The notes under the pieces: generated by a model
What the model was told of the DNA's origin: nothing
The model's input: only the letters and a program-made list of their open reading frames with translations
The model's database searches: none
Translations under genes and position numbers: made by a program
Part shown: piece by piece, positions 1 to 8,393 of the stretch
How positions within the stretch are numbered: position 1 is the stretch's first letter
Layout of the letters: the number at the start of each line of letters is the position of its first letter
NCBI GenBank assembly: GCA_052148655.1
Contig: JBKQHU010000017.1
Coordinates: 6,821 to 70,820 of the forward strand
From: Fen-455 sp052148655
GTDB lineage: Bacteria; Actinomycetota; Acidimicrobiia; Acidimicrobiales; Bog-793
DNA: 64,000 bases
Direction of reading: 5' to 3'

Positions 1-116
1 ATGGCCTGCCGTGAAGAAAGAACACCTCCGCGTCGTCTTGTGACTGCCCGGCTTACCTGGCGCGATCTCTCATATGGACATCCCAACTGCGGGCTGTCGC
101 GGTGAGACTCGGCAGG

Positions 117-1541
117 CTACGGGTCCGGCAGGTACAGGAAATGAAAGAGGGCAATCCCCGCTGGAGCCTCCGGACCAGGGCGGTTGCCATTGCCTGCCCT
201 GGGGACTTCGACAATGCGTCTCACATAAGCCGCTAAGAAGTCAGCAATAAGGACGCTACCCGCCATATTGAGATGCACGCCGTCGAGGCGGACGACAGTC
301 GCCCGACCGTGGATCAACACGGTGCTCTCGTAGCCACCTTCCGGACCGTTAAGAACAGAGCCTGGATTGAGAAATGTGACCCCGTGGTGCCTTGCGGCTT
401 GCTGTGCGCAGACCTGGTCAATCACCTGCATGTATTGCGACAATTGAGGGTCCTGCATTGCCGGCTCGCCGATCCAGAGCACGTCGGAGCCTTCCTTCAC
501 GAGCTCGGTCATGATCCCTGCCACCCTGTCGGCGTAGGCCTTCCTCCACAAGCGGCTCCCGACAGCCTGGAAGCCACCGTCGAGGAACAAGTCCTGCCCG
601 TCATTGGCGCTTCCCATATAGATGACGAGCTTCGGCCGCCGCGCTGCGACGACTGCAAGCAGATGACGTGGCCAGTCGAAGTACCCAGGGCTGACAAGGC
701 CAGAGCCGACCTGGTACTCCGCCAGGGTCCTCAGCTCCGGCGATGTGGCGTGGTACGTGTCCCAGGCCCATTCGGGCCCGGCAGCGGTCGAGTCCCCGGC
801 GAAATAGATCGTTGGTCCGGGCGGGCCCGGCAGCGGCGTCCTCGTCGCCCAGGCGGTCGCGCGCTGGGCACGGGCGAGCACGTCCCGCGCCAGGGCCACG
901 AGTTGGGCGGTGTGCAGCTGCGAGAAGTCACCGACCTGTTGCCAGAGCAACCAGTAGGTGGTGCCCGCGGCGGTGAAGTAGAGGTACCTGTTGTTGGCGA
1001 TGATCGCCTGCCGGCCGAGGCCACTCACACTCTCCAAAGTGGTCACGTACTGGGTGGCGTCTTGGAACGAGGTCCGTGGTTCCGCGGACAGGGCCAGAAA
1101 GGCGTCGCTGCCCACCAGCCACTGGCAGTAGGGATAAGTGGGCGTTGCAGGGCCTACGGGACCGCCGAACTCATCGCGGATCTGTGCTCGACCGAGAAGC
1201 GAGCACGCCAACCGGGTAGCTCGATTGCCGAGTGACCCGTCGTCGAGGCGCGGACTCGGGCGGGGCCGGGACGCGGGCAGCGTCGTCGGTGGAGTCTCGC
1301 TCGTAGCGGTGGTCGTCGCGGCGACCGTGGTGGTCGTCGCCTGCGTGCTCGTAGTCACGTTCCGATGCTGGGACGCGACAGCCTGGCAACCAGCGACCGC
1401 GCCCGTCGCGACGACGGCGAGAAGGGCCCCCCACACCCGCCTGCGGGCGCGCAACCATCGAAGTGCCAGTCCGGCCACGTCACGAAGGCTACGGCGCCAG
1501 GCGCTCAGGGAGTCGTCGCCCGAACTGGGCGTTTGCCTCAC
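117..1541 (-). CDS. Lipoprotein with DUF3558-like region and SGNH/GDSL hydrolase domain
   Basis: About 474 residues from a GTG at 1541, chosen because it gives a plausible signal peptide; an ATG at 1694 would add 51 unlikely residues. The N-terminus has RRR, then a hydrophobic stretch ending in the lipobox VAGC (Cys about 52), so it is probably a lipid-anchored extracytoplasmic protein. A Thr/Pro-rich linker follows (55-95). Residues about 110-225 resemble the DUF3558 lipoprotein domain of actinobacteria (Cys pair, Leu/Ala-rich end). The C-terminal half is an SGNH hydrolase: FAGDST carries the nucleophile Ser about 251, GSAND is the Asn block, and LDGVHLN the Asp-x-x-His block. Such domains deacylate or deacetylate cell-wall glycans or lipids, but the substrate cannot be told. 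Confident for SGNH, tentative for DUF3558. Confidence 0.8.
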   Translation of the reverse strand: MRQTPSSGDDSLSAWRRSLRDVAGLALRWLRARRRVWGALLAVVATGAVAGCQAVASQHRNVTTSTQATTTTVAATTTATSETPPTTLPASRPRPSPRLDDGSLGNRATRLACSLLGRAQIRDEFGGPVGPATPTYPYCQWLVGSDAFLALSAEPRTSFQDATQYVTTLESVSGLGRQAIIANNRYLYFTAAGTTYWLLWQQVGDFSQLHTAQLVALARDVLARAQRATAWATRTPLPGPPGPTIYFAGDSTAAGPEWAWDTYHATSPELRTLAEYQVGSGLVSPGYFDWPRHLLAVVAARRPKLVIYMGSANDGQDLFLDGGFQAVGSRLWRKAYADRVAGIMTELVKEGSDVLWIGEPAMQDPQLSQYMQVIDQVCAQQAARHHGVTFLNPGSVLNGPEGGYESTVLIHGRATVVRLDGVHLNMAGSVLIADFLAAYVRRIVEVPRAGNGNRPGPEAPAGIALFHFLYLPDP

Positions 1542-1754
1542 CAGGATGCGCCAGCGCGCTCGGCGAAGCCCGCGACAGGCAGCCACGCTGCGGACGGGAC
1601 AGAATCTGGCCGTGCCCGGCGACGAAGGTGACCTTGACCCGCGTCTGAGGGGCGTTCCCGTGAATGTCGTGGACGCGACGCCTGGCATACACACACCCGA
1701 ACCGAGGGCCGGCGCGCGTCCTCGAGGTGTACTCGGCTACGCGGGGATGGCGCG

Positions 1755-1844
1755 ATGACCGCGGTCGTCATCGTCTTTGCATTCCTCCGACCGCTCGTCC
1801 TCCTCGCCTACACGGTGCTCGGCAACACGATGGCTCAGCCGTGA
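1755..1844 (+). CDS. 29-codon hydrophobic mini-ORF coupled to the next gene
   Basis: ATG at 1755 opens 29 codons ending in TGA at 1842-1844; the stop overlaps the GTG start of the enolase-family gene (GTGA). The product is hydrophobic (MTAVVIVFAFLRPLVLLAYT, then a short polar tail), like a single membrane segment. No strong Shine-Dalgarno lies ahead of it. It could be a real small membrane protein, a leader peptide controlling the next gene by translational coupling, or chance. The four-base overlap is the main argument for it. Confidence 0.35.
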   Translation: MTAVVIVFAFLRPLVLLAYTVLGNTMAQP

Positions 1845-2953
1845 ACCTGCACGCCATAGAGCTGCGTCGTGTCTGCCTGCCGCTCGTGTCAGCCTTCCGC
1901 ACGGCGCACGGCACAGAGTCCGTCCGTGAGGCGCTGCTAGTCCGCGTCGAGTCAGACGACGCCGAAGGTTGGGGTGAGTGCGTCGCCGGTCCCGATCCCC
2001 TCTACTCCTCGGAGTACCTCGATTCAGCCTGGCTCACGCTTCGGCGCTACCTCGCACCGAAGCTCCTCGGTGCCCCTGATCTCACCGCCACCGACGTTCA
2101 GCATCTTCTCGCCGAGTTCAAGGGCCACCGCATGGCCAAGGCCGCTCTCGAAATGGCGGTGCTCGACGCGCAGCTGCGCCTGACAGGCATCTCTCTGGCC
2201 AGCTTCCTAGGTGGTGCCACCGACGTAGTGACCCCGGGGGTCGCAGTCGGCATCATGAGCTCGGTCGCCGAGCTGGTGGACGCAGTCTCCGAATACCTGG
2301 AGGCCGGTTACCGGCGGGTCAAGCTCAAGATTCAGCCCGGCTGGGACCTAGTTCCGGTCGAGGCGATCCGGAACCGCTTCGGAACCGATCTGATGCTGCA
2401 AGTGGACGCGAACTCCGCCTACCGGCGCAGCGACATGGCTCACCTCGCCGAGCTCGACCGGTTATCCCTGCTCCTCATCGAGCAACCATTGGACGAGGAT
2501 GACCTGACCGGCCACGCTGAGCTCGCGGCCCGGATCACGACGCCTGTATGCCTCGACGAGTCGATCATCTCCGCACAGACCGCCGTCACCGCCATCGCCC
2601 TCGGCGCGTGCTCGGTCGTGAACATCAAGGCGGGACGTGTCGGGGGTTACCTCGAGGCGCGCGCCGTCCACGACGTCTGCGTGTCACAGGCCGTGCCCGT
2701 GTGGTGCGGCGGCATGCTGGAGACCGGTCTCGGCCGAGCCGCCAACCTCGCGCTGGCCTCGCTTCCCGGGTTCAGCTTGCCGGGCGACATCTCCGCCACC
2801 GACCGTTACTTCCACGAGGACATCACCGCGCCGTTCGTGCTCGTAAATGGCACGATCGCCGTGCCTACCGGTCCCGGCCTCGGCGTCGAGGTCCTGGTCC
2901 CGGTGCTCAATCGTCTTACGACGCAGTCCGAGACCATCACAAAGGGGGATTAG
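1841..2953 (+). CDS. menC: o-succinylbenzoate synthase / N-acylamino acid racemase-like enzyme
   Basis: A 370-residue enolase-superfamily protein from GTG 1841, where family homology begins; the longer frame from 1664 adds non-homologous sequence. The muconate-lactonising subgroup residues are all present: VKLKI (Lys161 and Lys163), metal ligands Asp189 (QVDAN), Glu214 (IEQPL) and Asp239 (CLDES), and Lys263 (NIKAGRVGG) on the opposite barrel face. This pattern and length fit the MenC/NSAR family, which dehydrates SHCHC to o-succinylbenzoate in menaquinone synthesis or racemises N-acyl amino acids. No other men gene is nearby, so the physiological reaction is uncertain. The start overlaps a mini-ORF stop. 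Confidence 0.8.
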   Translation: MNLHAIELRRVCLPLVSAFRTAHGTESVREALLVRVESDDAEGWGECVAGPDPLYSSEYLDSAWLTLRRYLAPKLLGAPDLTATDVQHLLAEFKGHRMAKAALEMAVLDAQLRLTGISLASFLGGATDVVTPGVAVGIMSSVAELVDAVSEYLEAGYRRVKLKIQPGWDLVPVEAIRNRFGTDLMLQVDANSAYRRSDMAHLAELDRLSLLLIEQPLDEDDLTGHAELAARITTPVCLDESIISAQTAVTAIALGACSVVNIKAGRVGGYLEARAVHDVCVSQAVPVWCGGMLETGLGRAANLALASLPGFSLPGDISATDRYFHEDITAPFVLVNGTIAVPTGPGLGVEVLVPVLNRLTTQSETITKGD

Positions 2954-3002
2954 TTAGCTCAGCTGCTCATCTGTCATGGTCGCCGCCGCGACGCCTAAGT
3001 CC

Positions 3003-3965
3003 TCAGCCCTCTTCACGGGTATAGGGGATGCCAAGCGACGCAGGAGTCCCGATCCTGCGATTGGCCCAGCTCGTCGACGCCGCCGCCAGCGCGATGACTG
3101 TCATCAAAAATGGCAGCGCTGAATAGAACTCGGAGGGGAGCACTGTGATGTTGCGCGTTTGCAGCGTCGGCCCGAGGGCAGAGAAGACGCCGAACAGGTA
3201 GGCGCCCAGCACGAGCAGGTCGGGACGCCAGAAGGCGAAGATCACGAGTGCGATCGCGATCCATCCCATCCCGGCCGTGAGACCATCGGTCCAGATCGGA
3301 GCGAGGGCGAGTGTGAAGTAGGCGCCCGCGAGGCCGGCGAACGCGCCGCCGATCAGCGTGTGGATGTACCGGTAGGCGGTCACGTTGATCCCCATGGCGT
3401 CCGCTGCGGCAGGGTTCTCGCCCACGGCCCGCAGGTAGAGTCCAGGCCTCGTCCGGTACAGGTAGTACATGACCGCCACGACGAGCACCCATGAGGCGTA
3501 GACGAAGGCGTCCTGATTGAACAGGAGCGGTCCGAGGATCGGCACGTTCTTCCAGCCCAGCAGGTCGATGCTGTTGAACTGGTGATGCCCGGCCACGCCA
3601 CCGATGTTCCAGACCTGTCCCAGGTAGGAGGACAGGCCGATGATGCCGGCGAAGATCGTGATGGCGAGCCCCGAGACGATCTGGTTCACACGGATCGTGA
3701 TCGTCAAGAAGGCGTGGATCAGGGCCATCGCAGCACCGGCCACAAGGGACGCCAAGACGGCGAGCAGCAGGATCAGCCCGGCCGGCCCGTGCATCTTCTG
3801 CGAGACGCAGAAGGCGGTCACGGCCCCCATGAGCATCATGCCCTCGACGCCGAGGTTGAGCACCCCGGAGCGCTCGGTGAGCAGCTCGCCGAGGCCGGCG
3901 ACGACGAGCGGGGTCCCGAACGAGATGGCCGAGACCAGGACGGCGAGGACGACGTTCGAGTTCAT
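3003..3965 (-). CDS. Nucleoside-type ABC transporter permease 2 (NupQ/RnsD-like)
   Basis: A 320-residue polytopic protein of the BPD_transp_2 family (FGTPLVVAGLGELLTERSG near the N-terminus, LGVEGMMLMGA in the first loops, both typical of the BMP-dependent transporters). It is the last gene of a four-gene minus-strand operon. Its ATG overlaps the stop of the preceding permease gene (ATGA), indicating translational coupling. With the partner permease it should form the channel for a purine nucleoside or related ligand. Substrate assignment is from family resemblance to NupABC/NupNOPQ and RnsABCD importers. Confidence 0.87.
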   Translation of the reverse strand: MNSNVVLAVLVSAISFGTPLVVAGLGELLTERSGVLNLGVEGMMLMGAVTAFCVSQKMHGPAGLILLLAVLASLVAGAAMALIHAFLTITIRVNQIVSGLAITIFAGIIGLSSYLGQVWNIGGVAGHHQFNSIDLLGWKNVPILGPLLFNQDAFVYASWVLVVAVMYYLYRTRPGLYLRAVGENPAAADAMGINVTAYRYIHTLIGGAFAGLAGAYFTLALAPIWTDGLTAGMGWIAIALVIFAFWRPDLLVLGAYLFGVFSALGPTLQTRNITVLPSEFYSALPFLMTVIALAAASTSWANRRIGTPASLGIPYTREEG

Positions 3966-5104
3966 GACGCCGCCTTTGTCGCAGTGACTGCACTGACCGG
4001 GGTCGAGGTAACGGCGCGGTGGCGCAGGCCGATGCGGTAGCGGGCGAGGATCTCACCGCCGAGGACGGTGAAAAGGATGATCCCCTCCATGGTGCCGACG
4101 AGGCCGGTCGGGAACGAGGGCCCCTCGAGGGCGAAGCCGGCGTTTGTAAGGCCGCCGATGAACAAAGAGACGATCACGACGGCGAGCGGGTTGTAGAGGG
4201 CGAGCGCCGCCACGACGATGCCCGTGTAGCCGTACTGGGCCTGTTGGAGCCCGCGGGGATCGAGCACGTGACCGAAGTCGCCGATCTGGCTCGAGCCGGC
4301 GATGCCGGCGATGCCGCCCGAGATCGCCATCACCGAGACGATCTTCCGTTTCGTGCGGATACCCGAGTAGTTGGCCGCCTGAGGAGAGTCGCCCACCACC
4401 CGCATCTCGAAGCCATAGCGGGTGGAGCGGATGAGGAAGAGCAGGCTGACTGCCAGGCCGACGCCGAGGACGAAACCCATGGGCAGAACGAATGTCCCGA
4501 TGGTGATCCCCGGCCAGGAGGCAGCCGGCACCAAGGTCTTTCCCGTCGGGAACACCGAGGCTCCGGGCGTCGACAGGTCCCGCCAGTAAGAGTCGCTGTC
4601 GTAGATCAGGTAGTACATGAAAAAGCCGGCGACGTAGTTGAGCATGAGCGAGGTGAGGATCTCGTTCGTGCGAAGGTAGGCGCGCAAGAGAGCCGGAATC
4701 GCCGCCCAAATCATCCCGGCGAGAGCGCCCCCGAGGACCATGGCGATTATGAGCAGCGGGCGCGGCCAGTCACCGAGGACGAGACCAGTCGCCGAGGCGC
4801 CGACGGCGCCCATGTAGAGCTGGCCTTCACCACCGATGTTGTAAGTCCTCATCCGGAAGGCGAACGCGGCACAAAGACCCGTGAACAACATCGGCGTGGC
4901 GTAGACGAAGGTGGCGCTGAGGGCACCGTCGGAGGTGACCGCGGCGGAGTACATCTGGTGATAGGTCGAAAACGGGTTGTGACCCGTGGCCAGCAACAAG
5001 ATGCCGGTGATGATCGCCGCCAGAAAAAGGGAAGCGATCGGCACGGCGAACTTGAGCCAGCCGGGCGTGTTCAAGCGACGTTCGATACGCAGGGGCCCGG
5101 TCAT
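3962..5104 (-). CDS. Nucleoside-type ABC transporter permease 1 (NupP/RnsC-like)
   Basis: A 380-residue polytopic membrane protein of the BPD_transp_2 family. Typical signatures include FAFRMRTYNIGGEGQLYMGA (the cytoplasmic loop before the EAA-like region) and LRTNEILTSLMLNYVA. The longer N-terminus compared with its partner is normal for permease 1 of this class. Both gene boundaries are four-base ATGA overlaps, with the ATPase gene upstream and permease 2 downstream, so the proteins are probably made in matched amounts. It forms one half of the membrane channel. Confidence 0.87.
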   Translation of the reverse strand: MTGPLRIERRLNTPGWLKFAVPIASLFLAAIITGILLLATGHNPFSTYHQMYSAAVTSDGALSATFVYATPMLFTGLCAAFAFRMRTYNIGGEGQLYMGAVGASATGLVLGDWPRPLLIIAMVLGGALAGMIWAAIPALLRAYLRTNEILTSLMLNYVAGFFMYYLIYDSDSYWRDLSTPGASVFPTGKTLVPAASWPGITIGTFVLPMGFVLGVGLAVSLLFLIRSTRYGFEMRVVGDSPQAANYSGIRTKRKIVSVMAISGGIAGIAGSSQIGDFGHVLDPRGLQQAQYGYTGIVVAALALYNPLAVVIVSLFIGGLTNAGFALEGPSFPTGLVGTMEGIILFTVLGGEILARYRIGLRHRAVTSTPVSAVTATKAAS

Positions 5105-6708
5105 GCCGCGCCCGCCATCATGAGTCCTATTTGCTGCCGGTTGGCCTCGGCGACCGAGACAATTCCGACGACACGACCGTTGTAAAACACGGCGATGCGG
5201 TCTGAGAGCTCGAAGACCTCGTCGAGGTCCTCGCTCACCATGAGGACGGCGACACCGCTTTTGGCGGTGTCGACAAGAACCTGTCGCACGTACTGGGTGG
5301 CCCCGACGTCGAGGCCGCGGGTGGGTGAGGCCGCCACGAGCACGCGGGGCTTCGAGGACAGCTCGCGAGCGAGGAGGACCTTTTGGATGTTGCCCCCCGA
5401 GAGCTGGCGGATGAGCGTGCGGGGCCCGGGGGCGCGGACGTCGAAGCGCGCCATCATCTCCTTGGCGTTGGCGAACTCCTTGCGGCTCGACAGCACCGGG
5501 CCGCGGCGCATCTCCTTGCCGCGGTAGGACTTGAGGATGAGGTTCTCGGCGATCGACAAGTTGGGCGAGATGCCGGTTCCCATCCGGTCCTCGGGCACGT
5601 AGGCGATGCCGAGGTCGATGGCCGCCCTGGGATCACTCGTGTGCAGCGCCACGCCGTCGACACTGACATGGCCCGTCGTCGCCGGTCGCAGCCCTGTGAT
5701 GACCTCCGCCAGCTCGCGTTGCCCGTTGCCCGAGACGCCGGCGATGCCGAGGATCTCCCCGGCGTGGACCTCCAGGGTGACGTCCTTCAGTGCATCGGTA
5801 CCGAGGTCGCCTCGTGCGGACACGCCAGTCACCTCGAGAACGACCGGGCCCGGCTCGCCCGCCAGCTTGGCCGCGGCCTCCAGGGACACGTCCCGCCCGA
5901 CCATCAAGCCGGCGAGCTGATCGGCATCGGTGCCGGCGGTGGGGACGGTCGTGATCGAGTGCCCCTGGCGCAGGATCGTCACCCGGTCGGCCACGGCGAG
6001 GACCTCGGGCAGCTTGTGGGAGATGAAGATCACCGTCTGGCCGGCGGCGGCCATGTCGCGCACGCTCGAGAAGAGCTGGTCGGCTTCCTGCGGCGTCAGT
6101 ACGGTGGTCGGCTCGTCGAGGATGAGGATCCTGGCGCCCCGGTAAAGGGCTTTCAGGATCTCGACCCGCTGGCGCTCCCCGAGCGAGAGCTGCCAAATCC
6201 TCGCCTTCGGGTCAACGGGCATCTGGAAGAGCTCTGCTGCCTCGGCGACGGTCTTCTCGACTGCCCCAGGGGAGAATCTCCACCGTGACTTGGACCAGCC
6301 GAGAACGACGTTCTCCGCCACGGTCATGCTCTCCACGAGGCGCAAGTGCTGGTGGACCATGAAGATGCCGGCGTTCTGGGCGTCCCTTGGGGAGTGGAAC
6401 CTGACGGGCTTGCCGTTGATGAAGAGCTTGCCTTCATCGGGACGGTAGAGGCCCATCAGGAGGTTGCATAGCGTGGTCTTGCCGGCCCCGTTCTCGCCGA
6501 GCAGGGCGTGCACCTCCCCGGCGGACGCCTCGAACGACACGTGGTCGTTGGCGACGACGCCGGGAAAGCGTTTCGTCATGTCGACGGCTTGCACCGCCAG
6601 CGTCGCCGGCGTGACGCCGGGGACGCTGGCGGAGGGGCTTGACGCCGAAGCGGAGCCGGTGGACGTACCCGCCTGCTCCGCTCCAGCATCGAGCACGGAG
6701 TCGGTCAT
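5101..6708 (-). CDS. ABC transporter ATP-binding protein, double-domain nucleoside/sugar type
   Basis: 535 residues with two nucleotide-binding domains. Domain 1 (about 40-265) has Walker A GENGAGKTT, signature LSLGERQRVE and Walker B ILILDEPT. Domain 2 (about 290-530) has a degenerate Walker A, GVSGNGQREL, with no GKS/T, and signature LSGGNIQKVLLARE. That asymmetry is characteristic of the YufO/NupO/RgmA class, where only one composite site is fully active. About 30 Ala/Ser/Gly-rich residues precede domain 1. The start lies 8 bases after the stop of the binding-protein gene, and the end overlaps the permease gene by four bases. Confidence 0.9.
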   Translation of the reverse strand: MTDSVLDAGAEQAGTSTGSASASSPSASVPGVTPATLAVQAVDMTKRFPGVVANDHVSFEASAGEVHALLGENGAGKTTLCNLLMGLYRPDEGKLFINGKPVRFHSPRDAQNAGIFMVHQHLRLVESMTVAENVVLGWSKSRWRFSPGAVEKTVAEAAELFQMPVDPKARIWQLSLGERQRVEILKALYRGARILILDEPTTVLTPQEADQLFSSVRDMAAAGQTVIFISHKLPEVLAVADRVTILRQGHSITTVPTAGTDADQLAGLMVGRDVSLEAAAKLAGEPGPVVLEVTGVSARGDLGTDALKDVTLEVHAGEILGIAGVSGNGQRELAEVITGLRPATTGHVSVDGVALHTSDPRAAIDLGIAYVPEDRMGTGISPNLSIAENLILKSYRGKEMRRGPVLSSRKEFANAKEMMARFDVRAPGPRTLIRQLSGGNIQKVLLARELSSKPRVLVAASPTRGLDVGATQYVRQVLVDTAKSGVAVLMVSEDLDEVFELSDRIAVFYNGRVVGIVSVAEANRQQIGLMMAGAA

Positions 6709-6716
6709 GGAGCCTG

Positions 6717-7886
6717 TTAACCCTTCGGGTTGCCGATGACGCCCTTTACGAACCAGCTGATCGAGTACTTCTGCATCACCGTGAGGGTCACACCCTTCTT
6801 AACGACGATGTTGCCGTTCTGGGCGTAGATCGGCCCGGTGAACGGGTCAAAAGCGCCCGTGATGATGGCGTGCTGCTTGGCGAGGATCGCCGTCCGCGTC
6901 GCCGCAGCGACCGACTTGCCGAACGGGCCCATCTGGACGAAGCCGTCCGCCAGGCTGCCGTACCAAAAGCGTGCCACCCAGGTACCGTCCATGGCGGCCT
7001 TGACTTCCTGGACATAGTACGGGCCCCAGTTGTACGTGGTCCCCGTCAGCCAGGCATTGGGGGCGAAGCTCTCCTGGTTGGAGTCGTAGCCGACCCACTT
7101 GAGGCCGTGTTGCGCGGCCACCTGACCAGTCGTCGGGCTGTCCTGCCCGTCAGCCAACACGGAGACGCCAGCCGAGACGAGACTCTCAGCGGCGGTCCGC
7201 TCGGTCGCCGGGTCGAACCAGGTGTTCGTCCAGACGATCTGCACCGTCGCCTTCGGGTCCATGGACTGGGCGCCCATCGTGAAGGCGTCGACCTCGCGCA
7301 GGCACTCGGGGATCGGGTAGGGGACGACGAAACCGATCTTGTTGTTGCCCGATGCCAGGGCTGCGGCACCGGCAGCCATGCCCCCGAGGTAGTCACCGTC
7401 TTCGCCAGCGCCGTAGTACTCCCCGAGGTGCTTGGCGATGACGGTCGTGCCGGTCGCCTGCTCAAAGATCACGTTCGGGTACTTGGAGGCGGCCTGGACC
7501 AGCTGGGGCTGGTAGCCGTAAGAGGTGGCGAAGACGATGTTCGCGCCCCAGTCGACGAGCTGCGTGATCACCGATGCACACTGGGGGCCTTCGGGCACGT
7601 CCTCTTTGTATTCGGTCACCACGCGCCCGCCGAAGCTCTTCTGGACATCCTGGCGGCCGACATCCTGGGCGTGGGTCCAGCCGGCGTCACTTGGTGCCCC
7701 GACATAGATGAACGCGGCCTTGAAGGGGTGCTTCGTCGTCCACTGGCTGCCCGGGGCGCCGAGCGCCGTCAGCGGGTTGGCTGCCGTCTTCGTGCTCGCG
7801 CCTGAGGCGGAAAGGTTCGCGACACCTAGCGCGCCGATCATCGTGAAAGCGGCCAAAACCACCGCTACCTGCTTCATCCTGCTCAT
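6717..7886 (-). CDS. BMP-family ABC transporter substrate-binding protein
   Basis: About 389 residues from ATG 7886, chosen because a good Shine-Dalgarno (GAGAGGAG) sits about 9 bases upstream; the frame opens 17 codons earlier. A signal peptide is visible (MSRMKQVAVVLAAFTMIGAL), without a clear lipobox Cys, so it may be a secreted or N-terminally anchored protein. The mature part shows BMP/PnrA features: AAFIYVGAPSDAGWTHAQ at the start, NVIFEQATG, and YLGGMAAGAAAL. This family binds purine nucleosides, though some members bind other ligands. It is the promoter-proximal gene of the importer operon and probably sets substrate choice. Confidence 0.86.
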   Translation of the reverse strand: MSRMKQVAVVLAAFTMIGALGVANLSASGASTKTAANPLTALGAPGSQWTTKHPFKAAFIYVGAPSDAGWTHAQDVGRQDVQKSFGGRVVTEYKEDVPEGPQCASVITQLVDWGANIVFATSYGYQPQLVQAASKYPNVIFEQATGTTVIAKHLGEYYGAGEDGDYLGGMAAGAAALASGNNKIGFVVPYPIPECLREVDAFTMGAQSMDPKATVQIVWTNTWFDPATERTAAESLVSAGVSVLADGQDSPTTGQVAAQHGLKWVGYDSNQESFAPNAWLTGTTYNWGPYYVQEVKAAMDGTWVARFWYGSLADGFVQMGPFGKSVAAATRTAILAKQHAIITGAFDPFTGPIYAQNGNIVVKKGVTLTVMQKYSISWFVKGVIGNPKG

Positions 7887-8261
7887 GACCTGTGTCTCCT
7901 CTCGGAACGACTGGCGGAAACCCGCCGGTCGCCTCATTCGCTCGCGAACCGGGTGTGCCCGGCCCGCCGGTTCTCATCTAAGAATGCAAACTTTACGAAC
8001 GCGTGTACAGGGTCGTTCGACCCTAACAGGCGAAGGCGTCGTCCTGCTCTTGCGCCCGAAGCCTACATTTGGTGACGGGCGGGAGCCCGGGCGACGGCCG
8101 GAGCTCGTGTCATCCCAATGGGAACGCCAGACCGAGCCTTCCCTGCACCAGATGACGCCGATCGGGCCGCCCTCGCTCTGCCAACAGAGCTATGCGGCCG
8201 CGCGGGGCTTATCAGGCTGAGCCACGAGCCAGGAGACTCACCGGGCGCGGCGCACGGAAAA

Positions 8262-8278
8262 TCTCGCGACGCGCGAGA
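8262..8278. promoter_or_regulatory. Perfect 7-bp inverted repeat, possible operator
   Basis: TCTCGCG and CGCGAGA flank a 3-base centre (ACG). The repeat is about 115 bases upstream of the NCS1 permease start. It could be a regulator half-site pair or a short hairpin. Its role is inferred from position only. Confidence 0.35.
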
Positions 8279-8286
8279 AGGCGTGG

Positions 8287-8311
8287 GACAATCTCGAGGA
8301 GGCATATTGTC
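8287..8311. promoter_or_regulatory. Inverted repeat GACAAT-N13-ATTGTC, possible operator
   Basis: Perfect 6-bp arms (8287-8292 and 8306-8311), extending to 7 of 8 outward (GGGACAAT against ATTGTCTC), with a 13-base spacer. The size and dyad fit a dimeric repressor site, and it lies 83 bases before the permease start between two purine-type transport units. No regulator gene is adjacent, so the binder is unknown. Confidence 0.4.
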
Positions 8312-8393
8312 TCGGTCGCACCGAGTGGGGGTAGCGACCTTGTGGAGTGAAATGAGGCCTATAAGCAGCGTCAGGTAGAGGGAGGGGGACGAT

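Larger units (their letters stand above)
7887..8393. other. Divergent intergenic region between importer operon and NCS1 permease
   Basis: About 500 bases hold no gene I can support. It should contain the promoters of both divergent transport units. Two inverted repeats lie in the half nearest the permease and are listed separately. A stretch near 8173-8192 mimics a tRNA D-arm on the minus strand but lacks the remaining arms. Confidence 0.6.

Noticed and set aside
1..105. Open frame from the window edge to TGA at 103-105
   Set aside because: Only 34 codons with no recognisable protein character; it might be the end of a gene running in from the left, but nothing supports that.
273..1235. 320-codon plus-strand frame opposite the SGNH gene
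   Set aside because: Arg/Gly/His-rich shadow of the SGNH hydrolase gene in high-GC DNA.
2979..2992. Short GTCGC-CGCC-GCGAC hairpin between convergent genes
   Set aside because: Five pairs and no T-tract; too weak to call a terminator.
8130..8215. tRNA-like stretch on the minus strand, with AGCTCTGTTGGCAGAGC resembling a D-arm
   Set aside because: No anticodon stem, no GTTCRA T-loop and no pairing acceptor arms follow at the right distances.
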